A stretch of DNA of 38,785 nucleotides from Deltaproteobacteria bacterium HGW-Deltaproteobacteria-15. Lineage in GTDB: Bacteria; Desulfobacterota; DSM-4660; Desulfatiglandales; HGW-15. Positions 24,281 to 32,979 of the stretch are shown here, in pieces (position 1 is the stretch's first letter; every line of letters starts with the position of its first letter). Location: the NCBI GenBank assembly GCA_002840535.1, contig PHBH01000058.1:1-38785 (forward strand). The letters run 5' to 3'. The position numbers and the translations under genes were made by a program. A model generated the notes under the pieces. The model searched no databases. It was not told the origin of the DNA and was given only the letters and a program-made list of their open reading frames with translations.

Positions 24281-25558
24281 ATGAAGAAAGAAACCGTTCT
24301 TACAATGAGCTCCGCCAGCATCAAGTATGGCTTTGGCGCTACCCGTGAAGTAGGGCACGACATGAAGGAGCTGGGTGCGAAAAGAGTGATGGTTGTGACA
24401 GACGAAAATGTAGCCAGGGAAGAGCCTGTCGCAGTCACTGTCGAAGCCTTGAAAAGGGAAGGAATCGATACGGTGCTGTTCAGCGATGTGCGGATTGAAC
24501 CGACCGATGGGTCTCTCTGGGATGCAGTCCGCTTTGCGGAGCAGGGCAGGTTCGATGGATTTGTAGGTGTGGGAGGCGGTTCCAGCATGGACACTGCCAA
24601 GGCGGCAAACCTCTACTCCACCTTTCCTGCCGATTTCCTGGAATATGTGAACGCGCCTATCGGCAAGGGCAAACCTGTACCAGGCCCGATCAAACCGCTG
24701 ATCTGCGTTCCTACGACTGCAGGAACGGGAAGCGAGACGACCGGCGTCGTGATTTTTGATTATGAAGAAATGCAGGCCAAGACAGGTATAGCTCATCGGC
24801 ACATCCGTCCCGCTCTCGGCGTTGTAGATCCGGACAACACCCGAAATCTGCCCAAAATGGCCGCTGCGTGTACCGGTTTCGATGTCCTGGTCCATGCACT
24901 TGAGTCGTTCACAAACCTCCCCTTTGATCAGCGGGAGGCCCCGCAACACTACTCCCTGAGGCCGGCGTATCAGGGGTCAAACCCGATAAGCGATGTCTGG
25001 GCTGTGAAAGCCATCGAGATGGTGAGTCGCAACATTGTACGGGTGGTTCAGGACAGTTCGGACGATGAGGCCCGCAGCCGGATGATTATTGCCGCAACGT
25101 TCGCAGGCATCGGTTTCGGGAACGCGGGACTCCACTTGCCTCATGGCATGTCCTACCCTGTTTCCGGGATGGTGCGGGATTATGTTCCCGAAGGCTATCC
25201 CGCGGGCCGTCCTCTGATTCCCCATGGCATGGCCGTGGTGTTGAATGCACCGGCAGCCTTCCGATTTACCGGCCCCGCACGACCGGATCGACACCTGGAG
25301 GCGGCTCGGTTGATGGGAGTGGATGTCGAAGGGGCGAGACAGGAGGAGGCCGGAGAGGTGCTTGCCAGGGCAGTGATCGACCTGATGAAAAAGACAGGCA
25401 TGCCCAATGGCCTTTCCGCGGTCGGCTACACTGAGGCTGATATACCCAGGCTTGTCGAAGGGACGATCCCCCAGCATCGGGTTACAAAATTGTGTCCTCG
25501 GCCCTTTACGCCTGAGGATCTGAAAGGGATTTTTCTCGATTCAATGCGTATTTGGTAG
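24281..25558 (+). CDS. Hydroxyacid-oxoacid transhydrogenase (iron-containing ADH family, ADHFE1-like)
   Basis: A 425-residue iron-type alcohol dehydrogenase family enzyme. It resembles ADHFE1 (HOT) more than other branches: PTTAGTGSETTGVVIFD (144-160), RPAYQGSNPISDVWA (227-241), FAGIGFGNAGLHLPHGMSYPVSG, and PQHRVTKLCPRPFTPEDL near the end are HOT signatures. HOT couples oxidation of 4-hydroxybutyrate to reduction of 2-oxoglutarate. The nucleotide motif GVGGGSSMDTAK (96-107) and probable metal ligands D201, H205, H288 and H315 are present. Length is normal. GAGGAG lies six bases before the ATG. It is followed after 9 bases by a transglutaminase-like gene with which it may be cotranscribed. The substrate in this organism is inferred from the family. 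Confidence 0.9.
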   Translation: MKKETVLTMSSASIKYGFGATREVGHDMKELGAKRVMVVTDENVAREEPVAVTVEALKREGIDTVLFSDVRIEPTDGSLWDAVRFAEQGRFDGFVGVGGGSSMDTAKAANLYSTFPADFLEYVNAPIGKGKPVPGPIKPLICVPTTAGTGSETTGVVIFDYEEMQAKTGIAHRHIRPALGVVDPDNTRNLPKMAAACTGFDVLVHALESFTNLPFDQREAPQHYSLRPAYQGSNPISDVWAVKAIEMVSRNIVRVVQDSSDDEARSRMIIAATFAGIGFGNAGLHLPHGMSYPVSGMVRDYVPEGYPAGRPLIPHGMAVVLNAPAAFRFTGPARPDRHLEAARLMGVDVEGARQEEAGEVLARAVIDLMKKTGMPNGLSAVGYTEADIPRLVEGTIPQHRVTKLCPRPFTPEDLKGIFLDSMRIW

Positions 25559-25567
25559 GAGCTTGAA

Positions 25568-26542
25568 ATGGTCCGGTATCTATTTGCAGCTGTGGTGACG
25601 GTGTACATGCTGTCAACCGGGGTAACGCTTTCTTTTGCTGAAAGCGTAACCTTGAAATGGCCGTTCAAGGGCAATGAGTTCACCTGGACAACGGAATTCC
25701 GAAACCAGGATCTGCAATACTACCGCTCCAGGCCCAGGCCCCGGACCATCGATTATTCCATCTATGCATCGGACTCCACAGACGACCGGTACATGAAAGA
25801 GCTGACTGCGCTGTTCAGGAAAATAGCCGCGCAGAACAACTTCAGCCGGAGAGAAGCGATCGAGTTCGTCATCTCCTTTGTCCAGCATCTGCCATATACG
25901 TCCGACAACGTGACATCTTCCTTTGATGAATATCCCCGCTTTCCCCTGGAAACCTTGATCGAAAAAGGAGGGGACTGTGAAGACACCGCCATCCTTGCAG
26001 CAACCCTTCTGAAGGAGATGGGCTTTGATGTGGTGCTGATCGCCCTGCCGCGCCACATGGCAGTGGGGGTGGATTGCGGCGACTGCAGCGGGACCTATTT
26101 CGAGGCCCAAAGCAAAAAGTACTATTATGTGGAGACCACGGCTACCGGGTGGGAGCTCGGCAGTTTGCCTCGGCAGTACGAAGGATACGACCCGAGACTG
26201 TTCCCTCTGGTTCCGCAACCGATCGTCGACGCCGAATTCTCGCACAGAAAGATAGAGACCCTCCAACGCCAACACACTTACGAAATCATCGTCAAGGTGG
26301 CAAACGAAGGATCCCAGCCTGCAAGGAACCTCAAGATCTGGACAGCGTTTGCCGCAGAGAAGCAGGGCATGGTTTACTCACAGCTCGTGACGGAGCCCTC
26401 CTCACTCCCCCCTTCAGGGGAGATTACAGACACCATCACTCTGCCTGCGCCGAGGAACGCGAGGACACGGCTCCTTATAAAGGTCTTCGGGGACAACTTT
26501 ATAAGCCGCGCCTTTGCCACTGACTGGATGGAGACAGATTGA
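25568..26542 (+). CDS. Exported transglutaminase-like cysteine protein
   Basis: A 324-residue protein with a signal peptide (about residues 1-24, ending LSFAES). The transglutaminase-like fold spans about 75-200, with the catalytic triad candidates visible: Cys 137 in EKGGDCEDTAIL, His 163 in LPRHMAVGVD, and Glu 189 in YYYVETTATGWELG (Asp in many relatives). The C-terminal 100 residues look like an immunoglobulin-type beta domain (HTYEIIVKVANEGSQPARNLKIW). Bacterial members usually act as periplasmic proteases or peptide-modifying enzymes; the substrate is unknown. An AGGAG lies before the ATG, 9 bases after the transhydrogenase stop. The pairing of a metabolic enzyme with an exported peptidase-like protein has no obvious logic. 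Confidence 0.82.
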   Translation: MVRYLFAAVVTVYMLSTGVTLSFAESVTLKWPFKGNEFTWTTEFRNQDLQYYRSRPRPRTIDYSIYASDSTDDRYMKELTALFRKIAAQNNFSRREAIEFVISFVQHLPYTSDNVTSSFDEYPRFPLETLIEKGGDCEDTAILAATLLKEMGFDVVLIALPRHMAVGVDCGDCSGTYFEAQSKKYYYVETTATGWELGSLPRQYEGYDPRLFPLVPQPIVDAEFSHRKIETLQRQHTYEIIVKVANEGSQPARNLKIWTAFAAEKQGMVYSQLVTEPSSLPPSGEITDTITLPAPRNARTRLLIKVFGDNFISRAFATDWMETD

Positions 26543-26702
26543 ACGTCCCGGAGGGAATCACGCCCTTACGTGGCAGACGATTTAACTCAAGGGTGCCCAG
26601 ATTTATGGCCCGGCAACCGGGCTTGTACTGAAGACTACATTTGAGAGTCCACAGGGCCAACATGAAGATACTCTCTTACAGGTTTTTCCCACCGCAGAAT
26701 TA

Positions 26703-26731
26703 TTGACACCAAATCAATATATTGGCATACT
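26703..26731 (+). promoter_or_regulatory. Sigma-70 promoter for the BTAD regulator gene
   Basis: A perfect -35 TTGACA (26703-26708), a 17-base spacer and CATACT (26726-26731) as -10. The spacer begins CCAA and ends TTGG with AT-rich near-symmetry, so it could also be an operator. Transcription would start near 26738, about 34 bases before the ATG. Confidence 0.6.
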
Positions 26732-26771
26732 CACGAACGTCATCACGTCATAACCTCATGGTGCTTCTGCC

Positions 26772-29700
26772 ATGAAAAAGCGAGACTTCCTTCCAGCGAA
26801 GATCATCAGGCCGCTGCTTCCCAGGGTGCTGATCAGGACCAGGCTTTTCCAGCTCCTGGACAAAAGCCTGGAGCATCCCGTCGTCTGGGTGAGTGGCCCG
26901 GCGGGCTCCGGCAAGACCACTCTTCTGGCAGGCTATACGCAAGCCCAGAAATTCCCCACCCTCTGGTACAAAATCGATTCCGACGATGCGGATATCGCCA
27001 CCTTCTTTTATTATTTGGGTTTGGCCGGCCAAAACGCCACTCCTCGTAACAAGCGAAGGCTCCCCTTTTTGACCCCCGAGTACGCCTCGGGTATCCCGGC
27101 CTTTTCGAAGAGCTTTTTTGAAGACTTGTTTGAACGACTGAAGAGGCCGTCCGTTCTGGTGCTGGATGATTTTCACGAAATACTGAGCAGTCCCGTCTTT
27201 CTCAAGACCCTCATCGCCGGGCTGTCTGTCATGCCGGCAGGAATCAATATGATCATCGCAAGCAGGACAGCGCCGCCTCCGGAATTCGCGCGCTTCAGAG
27301 CCAATAGGATGATGGCGGTCATCGACTGGCCCCAGCTGCGCCTGACCAGCATCGAAGCCCACGAACTGATTGCGATGCTGCATCAGGAGGACTTATCCTC
27401 CGCACGGATCGAGCGCCTTCACAAGGAGGTGGACGGCTGGGTTGCCGGTCTCATATTAATGCTGGAGAAATCATCGCTAACACCGGCGACTCTCGGGTTG
27501 AATATACTCCGCAACTACGAAATCATCTTCGATTATTTTGCCAAGGAGGTTTTTGAAAGACTCCCGGAAGAGGACAGGGATTACATTCTGACCACTTCCG
27601 TGCTGCCCCGAATGACGGCGTCTCTGGCCGAGTCCCTCACGGGCCGGCCCGAATCCGCCCGTATACTGAAGAGGCTCTACCAGAATAATTTTTTCATGAT
27701 CAAACATCGAGGACAGGAGGAAACTTATCAGTATCATGATCTGTTCCGAAACTTCCTCCTGCTGACGGCCAAGGACCAGTTGGGGCCTGCACAATTGGCG
27801 GTCCTGAAGAATCGGGCAGCCGGGTTGCTCGCCTCCCACGGCCGGATCGAAGAGTCGGTGGCCTTGTTTGAAGAGTGCGGCGCGTTTGAAAAGATGATCC
27901 CGTTGGTTCTAGCCAAAGCCCCCGACTTTATAGAACAGGGCCGGCACCAGACCCTGTCTCAATGGATCACCGGTTTGCCTGATGACATTCTGGAGGACAA
28001 CCCCTGGCTCGCGTACTGGTTGGGCTGGAGCCGGATGCCCTATGACCCCTTCGCCGGCAGACCCGTTTTCGAAAATGCCGTAGTTGGTTTTGAGAAGCAG
28101 CACGACCAATGCGGTGCGCTGATGGCCCTTTCCGGTGTGCTGCAGTCCATCTTTTTTTCATTCGATACCTACATTTTTTATGATGACTGGATCCCCAGGA
28201 TCGAAGGGTTGGAAAGCGCGCTTGACGGCTTGAAATCCGCGGACAAAGCCGTCGTCATCTCGGGTGTGCTCTGGGCCATGGTGCTCCGTCGCCCCGACCA
28301 CCCACGCCTTCCGGAATGGGAACAGCGAGCCCTGGACTTGCTGCTGGGCGATCTGTCTGTGGAATTGAAGGCACAGCTCCTGGCCCCGCTCTTGATGCGA
28401 TGGAAGTTCAGCGGTCTGCTTCCAAGAGCACAGCTTATGCTGCAGGAGTTCAGGCGCTTGACCCTCGCGAGAGAAGTCACCCCTCTCATTCGGCTTACAC
28501 TGGGAGCCAACCAGGTCTTCTTCTTCTCTCTCCATGGCGAGTTTGATGAATGTCGGCGCTGCTGCGACGAAACCCTTGCGCTGGCCAGCGCCACGGGTAT
28601 TCACCAACTCGATTTCTGGGTCCGAGGGCACGGCGCCTCCGGCGCGCTGAGTTGCGGCGAACTGGCTGTCGCCCAGCATCACCTGGAGGAACTGAAACGG
28701 GTATTAGGTGACGTGGGTGCATGGAAAAAAGATCTCTATTACTTCCTGAGTCTCTGGAAAGCCCTTCTCGACGACGAGCCGGAGAACGCGAAACGTTATG
28801 CCGACCTGGAGCTGAGTCATTCCATGGCCGCCGGCATACCGCCCACTGTCGCCATCGCTCACTGGGGCCGAGCCCTGGCCCTGCAGCGCTGCGGTGAAAG
28901 AAGGCTAGCCTCGGAGGAAGTGGATCGAGCGCTATCATTGGTCAGGCGGTACGAGAACCATCAAATCCTTTTCGGATGCCTGCTAACAGTTGCCGAATTC
29001 GCTGTAGATCGAGGAGACGATGAAGCGGCAGTTGAAGCATTGCGGCAGGCAATGGCGCTGGGGAGGCAGCACGCTTATAAGAACGTATATTTCTGGCGCC
29101 CTCAAGTCATGGCCGATCTGTGCGGCAGGGCACTAGCGGCCAAAATTGAAGAACGGTACGTGCAACAGCTTATCCGGATACGCAGCCTCTTACCCACCGA
29201 GGCCCATCTCACGCTATCGAATTGGCCGTGGCATCTAAAGGTCTACACGCTCGGCCGCTTCGGTCTGACGAAAGACGGCAAGCCGGTCACCTTCCGCGGC
29301 AAGGCGCCGCAAAAACCATTGGCCCTGTTGAAAGCTTTGATTGCGTTTGGTGGGCGCGACGTGCCGGTTACCCGTCTGCTGGATGCACTCTGGCCTGACC
29401 TGGATGCAGACGGCGCCTACGATGCCTTTACGATTTGTCTGCACCGCCTCAGAAAGCTGGTTGCAAACGAGCTAGCCGTACAGGTATCGGAAGAAAAAGT
29501 CACCATGGATCAACGCTGGTGCTGGGTCGACGTATGGGCGTTTAAACATCTCATCGGTCATGCCGAAGCATCGAGAAAAGATGGGAGAGCGGCTCGCGCG
29601 TGCGCGCTTGTTGAAAAGGCAATCGGATTGTATCAGGGAGATTTTCTGGCCGGTGAGCGCGAGGAACCGTGGATGGTGGCGCCATCCGAGCGTCTGAAAA

Positions 29701-29981
29701 TCCTTTTTTTCAAGAGTGTTTCCTGGCTGGGCCTTCATCTTGAAGAGGCCGGCCGTTGGGAGCAGGCTGCAAAATACTACGAAGATTTCCTTGAACTGGA
29801 TCCTTGCAGGGAGGATTTCTACCGTCGCCTCATGGTCTGCTATGACAAGCTTGACAGAAGAAGTGATGCCTTGTCCATTTATCAGCGATGCAGGAGAATT
29901 CTCTTCTCCACCCTTGCCATAAGCCCGTCCCCGGAAACCGAGGCGGTTCGCGCCGCCATCTCATCCCAGAGAAAAGCATAA
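26772..29981 (+). CDS. Large ATP-dependent transcriptional activator, MalT-like ATPase with BTAD output
   Basis: A 1069-residue cytoplasmic regulator. The N-terminal STAND-type ATPase has Walker A GPAGSGKTT (42-50) and Walker B SVLVLDDFHE (about 126-135), with a MalT-like continuation (GWVAGLILMLE, FDYFAKEVFERLPEEDRDYILTTSVLP). A long helical-repeat region (about 330-810) should bind the effector. The C-terminus has an OmpR-type winged helix (about 828-905, LGRFGLTKDGKPVTFRGKAPQKPLALLKALI) followed by the bacterial transcriptional activator domain (about 920-1065). MalT proper ends in a LuxR-type helix-turn-helix, so this is the SARP/BTAD variant. No ribosome site stands out before ATG 26772. 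It is not next to a clear target operon; the transhydrogenase-transglutaminase pair upstream is one candidate. Confidence 0.88.
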   Translation: MKKRDFLPAKIIRPLLPRVLIRTRLFQLLDKSLEHPVVWVSGPAGSGKTTLLAGYTQAQKFPTLWYKIDSDDADIATFFYYLGLAGQNATPRNKRRLPFLTPEYASGIPAFSKSFFEDLFERLKRPSVLVLDDFHEILSSPVFLKTLIAGLSVMPAGINMIIASRTAPPPEFARFRANRMMAVIDWPQLRLTSIEAHELIAMLHQEDLSSARIERLHKEVDGWVAGLILMLEKSSLTPATLGLNILRNYEIIFDYFAKEVFERLPEEDRDYILTTSVLPRMTASLAESLTGRPESARILKRLYQNNFFMIKHRGQEETYQYHDLFRNFLLLTAKDQLGPAQLAVLKNRAAGLLASHGRIEESVALFEECGAFEKMIPLVLAKAPDFIEQGRHQTLSQWITGLPDDILEDNPWLAYWLGWSRMPYDPFAGRPVFENAVVGFEKQHDQCGALMALSGVLQSIFFSFDTYIFYDDWIPRIEGLESALDGLKSADKAVVISGVLWAMVLRRPDHPRLPEWEQRALDLLLGDLSVELKAQLLAPLLMRWKFSGLLPRAQLMLQEFRRLTLAREVTPLIRLTLGANQVFFFSLHGEFDECRRCCDETLALASATGIHQLDFWVRGHGASGALSCGELAVAQHHLEELKRVLGDVGAWKKDLYYFLSLWKALLDDEPENAKRYADLELSHSMAAGIPPTVAIAHWGRALALQRCGERRLASEEVDRALSLVRRYENHQILFGCLLTVAEFAVDRGDDEAAVEALRQAMALGRQHAYKNVYFWRPQVMADLCGRALAAKIEERYVQQLIRIRSLLPTEAHLTLSNWPWHLKVYTLGRFGLTKDGKPVTFRGKAPQKPLALLKALIAFGGRDVPVTRLLDALWPDLDADGAYDAFTICLHRLRKLVANELAVQVSEEKVTMDQRWCWVDVWAFKHLIGHAEASRKDGRAARACALVEKAIGLYQGDFLAGEREEPWMVAPSERLKILFFKSVSWLGLHLEEAGRWEQAAKYYEDFLELDPCREDFYRRLMVCYDKLDRRSDALSIYQRCRRILFSTLAISPSPETEAVRAAISSQRKA

Positions 29982-30111
29982 TTCCCCTAATTTTCTCGTC
30001 AATCCGTAAGCTATCTGTAAGTTACTTCCAGGTAGGAATTCTCAACCGCCAGGTTGCCGGGTAACTCCGACAGGCAGTTTATGAAGGATCCGGAGCATGG
30101 CATTGGAATCT

Positions 30112-30282
30112 CTAATGCGGTCCATTTTCAAAGCATCCAAGGAAAACCTCCGGATCCTGAACTCGGTCTCTGTAATGACGATGATATTGAGAAAAACCAC
30201 TCCAGCTGACCTGCATCACCCTGCAAAGCACGGTGACCGGGTAGGCCTTCCTTTGCTGCCGGACGAAGTCGTGTCTCAGTTC
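30112..30282 (-). pseudogene. IS3-type transposase OrfB, N-terminal fragment
   Basis: In the frame after OrfA the sequence reads ELRHDFVRQQRKAYPVTVLC, then RVMQVSWSGFSQY. This matches the start of IS3 OrfB (usually a few residues, then R...YPV..LCRVLGVSRSGFY). Similarity ends near 30190 and the integrase core with its DDE residues is missing. Confidence 0.7.
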
Positions 30283-30485
30283 GACTCTTTGGCAAAGAAG
30301 GCCGCTGCCTTTTTTAAGATCTCCCGCTCCATTTGCAGGCGCTGGTTTTCCTTCTTCAACCGCTTTACTTCGGCCTCCAGCTCCTTGCGGGGGATTTCAC
30401 CTTTAGCCCCATCCTGCTGGTCTTTTCGAAATTCACGGACCCAGCGGGAAACGTTGGACCGGCCTACACCCATACGCCGAGCACT
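30276..30485 (-). pseudogene. IS3-type transposase OrfA, C-terminal fragment
   Basis: The frame reads SARRMGVGRSNVSRWVREF, the second half of a helix-turn-helix. It continues through the leucine-zipper-like coiled coil (KELEAEVKRLKKENQRLQME) to the typical OrfA end REILKKAAAFFAKESN. The first part of OrfA is absent; upstream codons run into a stop. Confidence 0.8.
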
Positions 30486-30520
30486 AACTCTAAAACATCA
30501 TGTCTTCGTAGGAGGTTGAA

Positions 30521-31603
30521 ATGAAAAAGTATTCCTTCTATCACGTCGCTTTTCTAATTCCGTCGATTACAATTGGGATTTTGGCGATTTACAGCTATCA
30601 AGCTCTTGCAAAGAGCGTTAGGACCGGCGAATTTGTAACAGCCATGGCCGTTGACCCTTTTAACGACAAAGAACTCTATGTTGGGACTAAGAAGGGCGAT
30701 GTATTTAAGAGTGATGACGGGGGCGAAACTTGGACCCCCATTAACAATGGGCTGAAGAAGAAGGAAATTCTATCCATCGCGGTAGACCCAAACAATAAGA
30801 AAACAATCTATTGCTCTACTGGGTGCGGCGCTTTCAAGAGCGTAAACGGGGGAGTTAGCTGGCACGTCATAAGTGGTTGCGGGATTTCTGATAAGGAAAT
30901 TTCGGCCATTGTGGTTGACCCCACAGACGCATCAACCTTCTATGCCATTGCACGTAATTGCGTATGGGTCATGGCTCTGTTCGGAAACGAAGCGGGCGAA
31001 CATAGGACAGCATCTTCTATGTGCGACGGGCTGGTCAGGAGTGACGATAAAGGGAAAACTTGTTCCTTCATAGGAGACTTCTCGGATGCCGGCCTGAAAC
31101 TGGAGTGTATCGCAGTCGATCCGACTAAGAGGAACACACTCTATGCGGGGACAAGAAGGGGTCTTTACAAAAGCACTGACAAAGGTGAATCCTTTCCTTC
31201 CTATGACCGGCGGCTCGACAATTCTCATATAACGAGCATCGCGATCGACCCGCGTGACAATCGTAAAATTTACGCTACTACTACTGAAGGTATCTTCAAA
31301 AGCACGGATGAAGGAGATAATTGGAGTGGGATCACCAATAACTTGCCGTCTACGGAAGTTGTTTCGCTGGTAGTCGATCCCATCGAACCTCCTAAGCTTT
31401 ATGCCGGGACCCGGCTCGGGGCCTTTTCCAGCAAAGACGGGGGAAGAACATGGCAAACCGTACAGGGGGACCTAGGGAGACTTGCAATCAAATCCCTGGT
31501 GATCGACCTGAAAAAGAATGCTTTGTATGCAGTCACCGCCGATGGAGCGCTCAAAAGCACAGAAGATGGGGAGTTACGGGCAGGCATTGTGTGGCATCAT
31601 TGA
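30521..31603 (+). CDS. Exported or membrane-anchored BNR/Ycf48-like beta-propeller protein
   Basis: A 360-residue protein with an N-terminal hydrophobic segment (about residues 8-30), a signal peptide or anchor. The rest is six to seven repeats of about 43 residues with the pattern (I/V)xx(I/L)AVDPxxxxxxYxGTxxGxFKSxDGGxxW, as in BNR/sialidase-type and Ycf48-type propellers. Examples are YVGTKKGDVFKSDDGGETW and YAGTRRGLYKSTDKGES. Asp-box motifs (S.DGG..W) are clear in several blades. No sialidase active-site set was seen, so it is probably a binding protein. TAGGAGG seven bases before the ATG supports the start. It lies directly next to the broken end of the IS remnant. Confidence 0.8.
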   Translation: MKKYSFYHVAFLIPSITIGILAIYSYQALAKSVRTGEFVTAMAVDPFNDKELYVGTKKGDVFKSDDGGETWTPINNGLKKKEILSIAVDPNNKKTIYCSTGCGAFKSVNGGVSWHVISGCGISDKEISAIVVDPTDASTFYAIARNCVWVMALFGNEAGEHRTASSMCDGLVRSDDKGKTCSFIGDFSDAGLKLECIAVDPTKRNTLYAGTRRGLYKSTDKGESFPSYDRRLDNSHITSIAIDPRDNRKIYATTTEGIFKSTDEGDNWSGITNNLPSTEVVSLVVDPIEPPKLYAGTRLGAFSSKDGGRTWQTVQGDLGRLAIKSLVIDLKKNALYAVTADGALKSTEDGELRAGIVWHH

Positions 31604-32164
31604 ATTTGCTCAAAGCCCAGTAGCACAGTAAGAAGTTGCGTGCTTGAAAAGTGTATCCCGAAGTGGCCGGTATCCGTGAGGACCGGGAGGGTTGCCGCCC
31701 TACATTCCCACTTCGGGGTACAACTTTCTACGTTCTCGTGAGACCATGTTTGTCTTAGCTGCTCTGCTCACAGGTTTGAGCAAATTTGAGATAAATAACG
31801 GGTATCTGGTGCGGTCTTTATGTGGGCAGAGCTGGCAGGGCCGCGGCAAGCTGATGTGGCGTCCCCCATCTCGTCTCCGCGACTCGCCCGGGACAAACTT
31901 GGGGGAGAGATTCTGTAACCCCCTTCGTTCGACTTGCGCGCTCTTAACATTATTTTACACCGCTTTCACACTCCATTACAGTTTCAACAAAACTTCTTTA
32001 CACCGCAGGGGTTAAACTGCCCTCCAACCCGGCGCGACGGAACTCAGGTCAGCGGGGCCGGGGGAAGTTTCATAGAAGAATCTTCTTCGAAATTCCATGA
32101 TAAGGAGGTCATGTCGGATATGATCGCCGAATATCGTACAAAGCGAGGGGAGAAGGAGGGAGAA
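31604..32164. other. Intergenic region with one structured palindrome
   Basis: About 560 bases between the propeller gene and the chosen start of the flavodoxin-like gene. It holds the 71-base structured element at 31652-31722. I see no gene, promoter or other repeat that I can support in 31730-32100. An in-frame upstream extension of the flavodoxin-like gene starts at 32111 or earlier. Confidence 0.5.
31652..31722. ncRNA. Candidate structured RNA or palindromic repeat (three-way junction)
   Basis: An outer 15-bp stem joins TGTATCCCGAAGTGG (31652-31666) to CCACTTCGGGGTACA (31708-31722), with one G-T pair. Inside it are two smaller hairpins. CCGGT pairs with ACCGG and closes CC-GTGA-GG, whose loop fits the GNRA class. 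AGGG pairs with CCCT around 31688-31701. It lies 49 bases after the propeller gene. It may be a mobile palindrome rather than a functional RNA. Confidence 0.4.
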
Positions 32165-32839
32165 ATGACCAGAAGAGAGTTTATCGTGGATGGGTCCATC
32201 GTTCTTGGCGGTGCCGTCGGTCTGATGACAATGGGTGGTGATTTCATCAATCCTCAGAAGGCCAAGGCGGCAAACGTGGTGTTTCCTGAGTCAACCTGCG
32301 GCAACGAAAAGCCGGCCCGCAAGAAGGCCCTGGTGGCATACTCCAGTTATTGCGGAAGCACGGGAGGTGTTGCCGAGGCCATAGGCCAGTCACTTTGCGA
32401 CTGCGGGGCCGGCGTGGACGTGCGGCTGATCAAGAACGTGAATGATCTTTCATCCTATGAATTCCTCGTCATTGGAAGCGCAGTTCGCAGCGGCTCCTGG
32501 TGGCCCGAGGCAATAGACTTTGTTGTGAAAAACCGCGAGGTCCTGAGTCGGATCCCCGTAGCCTATTTTCTGACCTGTCTTGCCCTTTATCGGAACACCG
32601 ATGCAACGCGCCGCATTGCGGAAGACTACATGGACCCTGTGCTGAAAGCCGCTCCAGAGATAAAACCGGTTGACATGGGCTTTTTCTCAGGGGCACTCGA
32701 CTACAGCAAACTCGGCTTCGTCTACCGCACGGTGATGAAGTCCAAGATGAAAAAGCAGTCCATACCTGAAGGGGACTTTCGCGATTGGGGGGCAATTCGA
32801 TCTTGGGCCGGAAATCTCAGTTCATTGTTGCGAACTTAG
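32165..32839 (+). CDS. Tat-exported flavodoxin-like protein (HemG-like domain)
   Basis: A 224-residue protein from ATG 32165, behind AAGGAGGGAGAA. The N-terminus MTRREFIVDGSIVLGGAVGL is a twin-arginine signal (T-R-R-x-F-I plus a Gly-rich hydrophobic stretch), ending near PQKAKAA about residue 37. The mature part has the flavodoxin phosphate loop YSSYCGSTGGVAEAI (about 60-75), VIGSAVRSGSWWPEA, and the overall layout of menaquinone-dependent protoporphyrinogen oxidase HemG/flavodoxin_5 proteins. These normally work in the cytoplasm, so export of a folded FMN protein is unusual. In-frame ATGs at 32111 and 32120 with GGAGGT would add a short charged extension. An electron-transfer role in the periplasm is inferred. 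Confidence 0.82.
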   Translation: MTRREFIVDGSIVLGGAVGLMTMGGDFINPQKAKAANVVFPESTCGNEKPARKKALVAYSSYCGSTGGVAEAIGQSLCDCGAGVDVRLIKNVNDLSSYEFLVIGSAVRSGSWWPEAIDFVVKNREVLSRIPVAYFLTCLALYRNTDATRRIAEDYMDPVLKAAPEIKPVDMGFFSGALDYSKLGFVYRTVMKSKMKKQSIPEGDFRDWGAIRSWAGNLSSLLRT

Positions 32840-32904
32840 AATTGGAACAAGCCTTCCAGCAGCCTTTACAGTGCCAGCTTCTCAGGCCAATGGGGTTAAC
32901 ACTG

Positions 32905-32910
32905 TATAAT
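32905..32910 (+). promoter_or_regulatory. Possible -10 element before the orphan kinase gene
   Basis: A perfect TATAAT lies 70 bases before the kinase ATG. The matching -35 position (about 32882-32887, TCAGGC) is poor and there is no proper extended -10, so this is a weak candidate. Confidence 0.25.
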
Positions 32911-32979
32911 GGCGGACGGGTTGCCGTAAATCCTGGAGAATCCTTGTGAAGGAATTGATTCCAGGCTAAAAATGAGATT

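Larger units (their letters stand above)
30112..30485 (-). mobile_element. Truncated IS3-family element
   Basis: Fragments of both transposase frames of an IS3-type element lie in the expected order on the minus strand, the second in the -1 frame relative to the first. Both outer ends, including terminal inverted repeats, are missing. No target duplication was recognised, so the element is dead. An A-run (CTTAAAAAAGG, minus strand) near the frame junction resembles the slippery site used by this family. Confidence 0.75.
29982..30520. other. Intergenic region holding an IS remnant
   Basis: About 540 bases. The first 130 show nothing recognisable; the middle and right parts are the IS3-type remnant. 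The ribosome site TAGGAGG of the next gene lies at its right end, immediately beyond the truncated transposase. Confidence 0.6.

Noticed and set aside
24062..24949. Minus-strand open frame of 295 codons opposite the transhydrogenase gene
   Set aside because: It is antisense to a strongly conserved enzyme and crosses the CreB site. Its translation has no family features.
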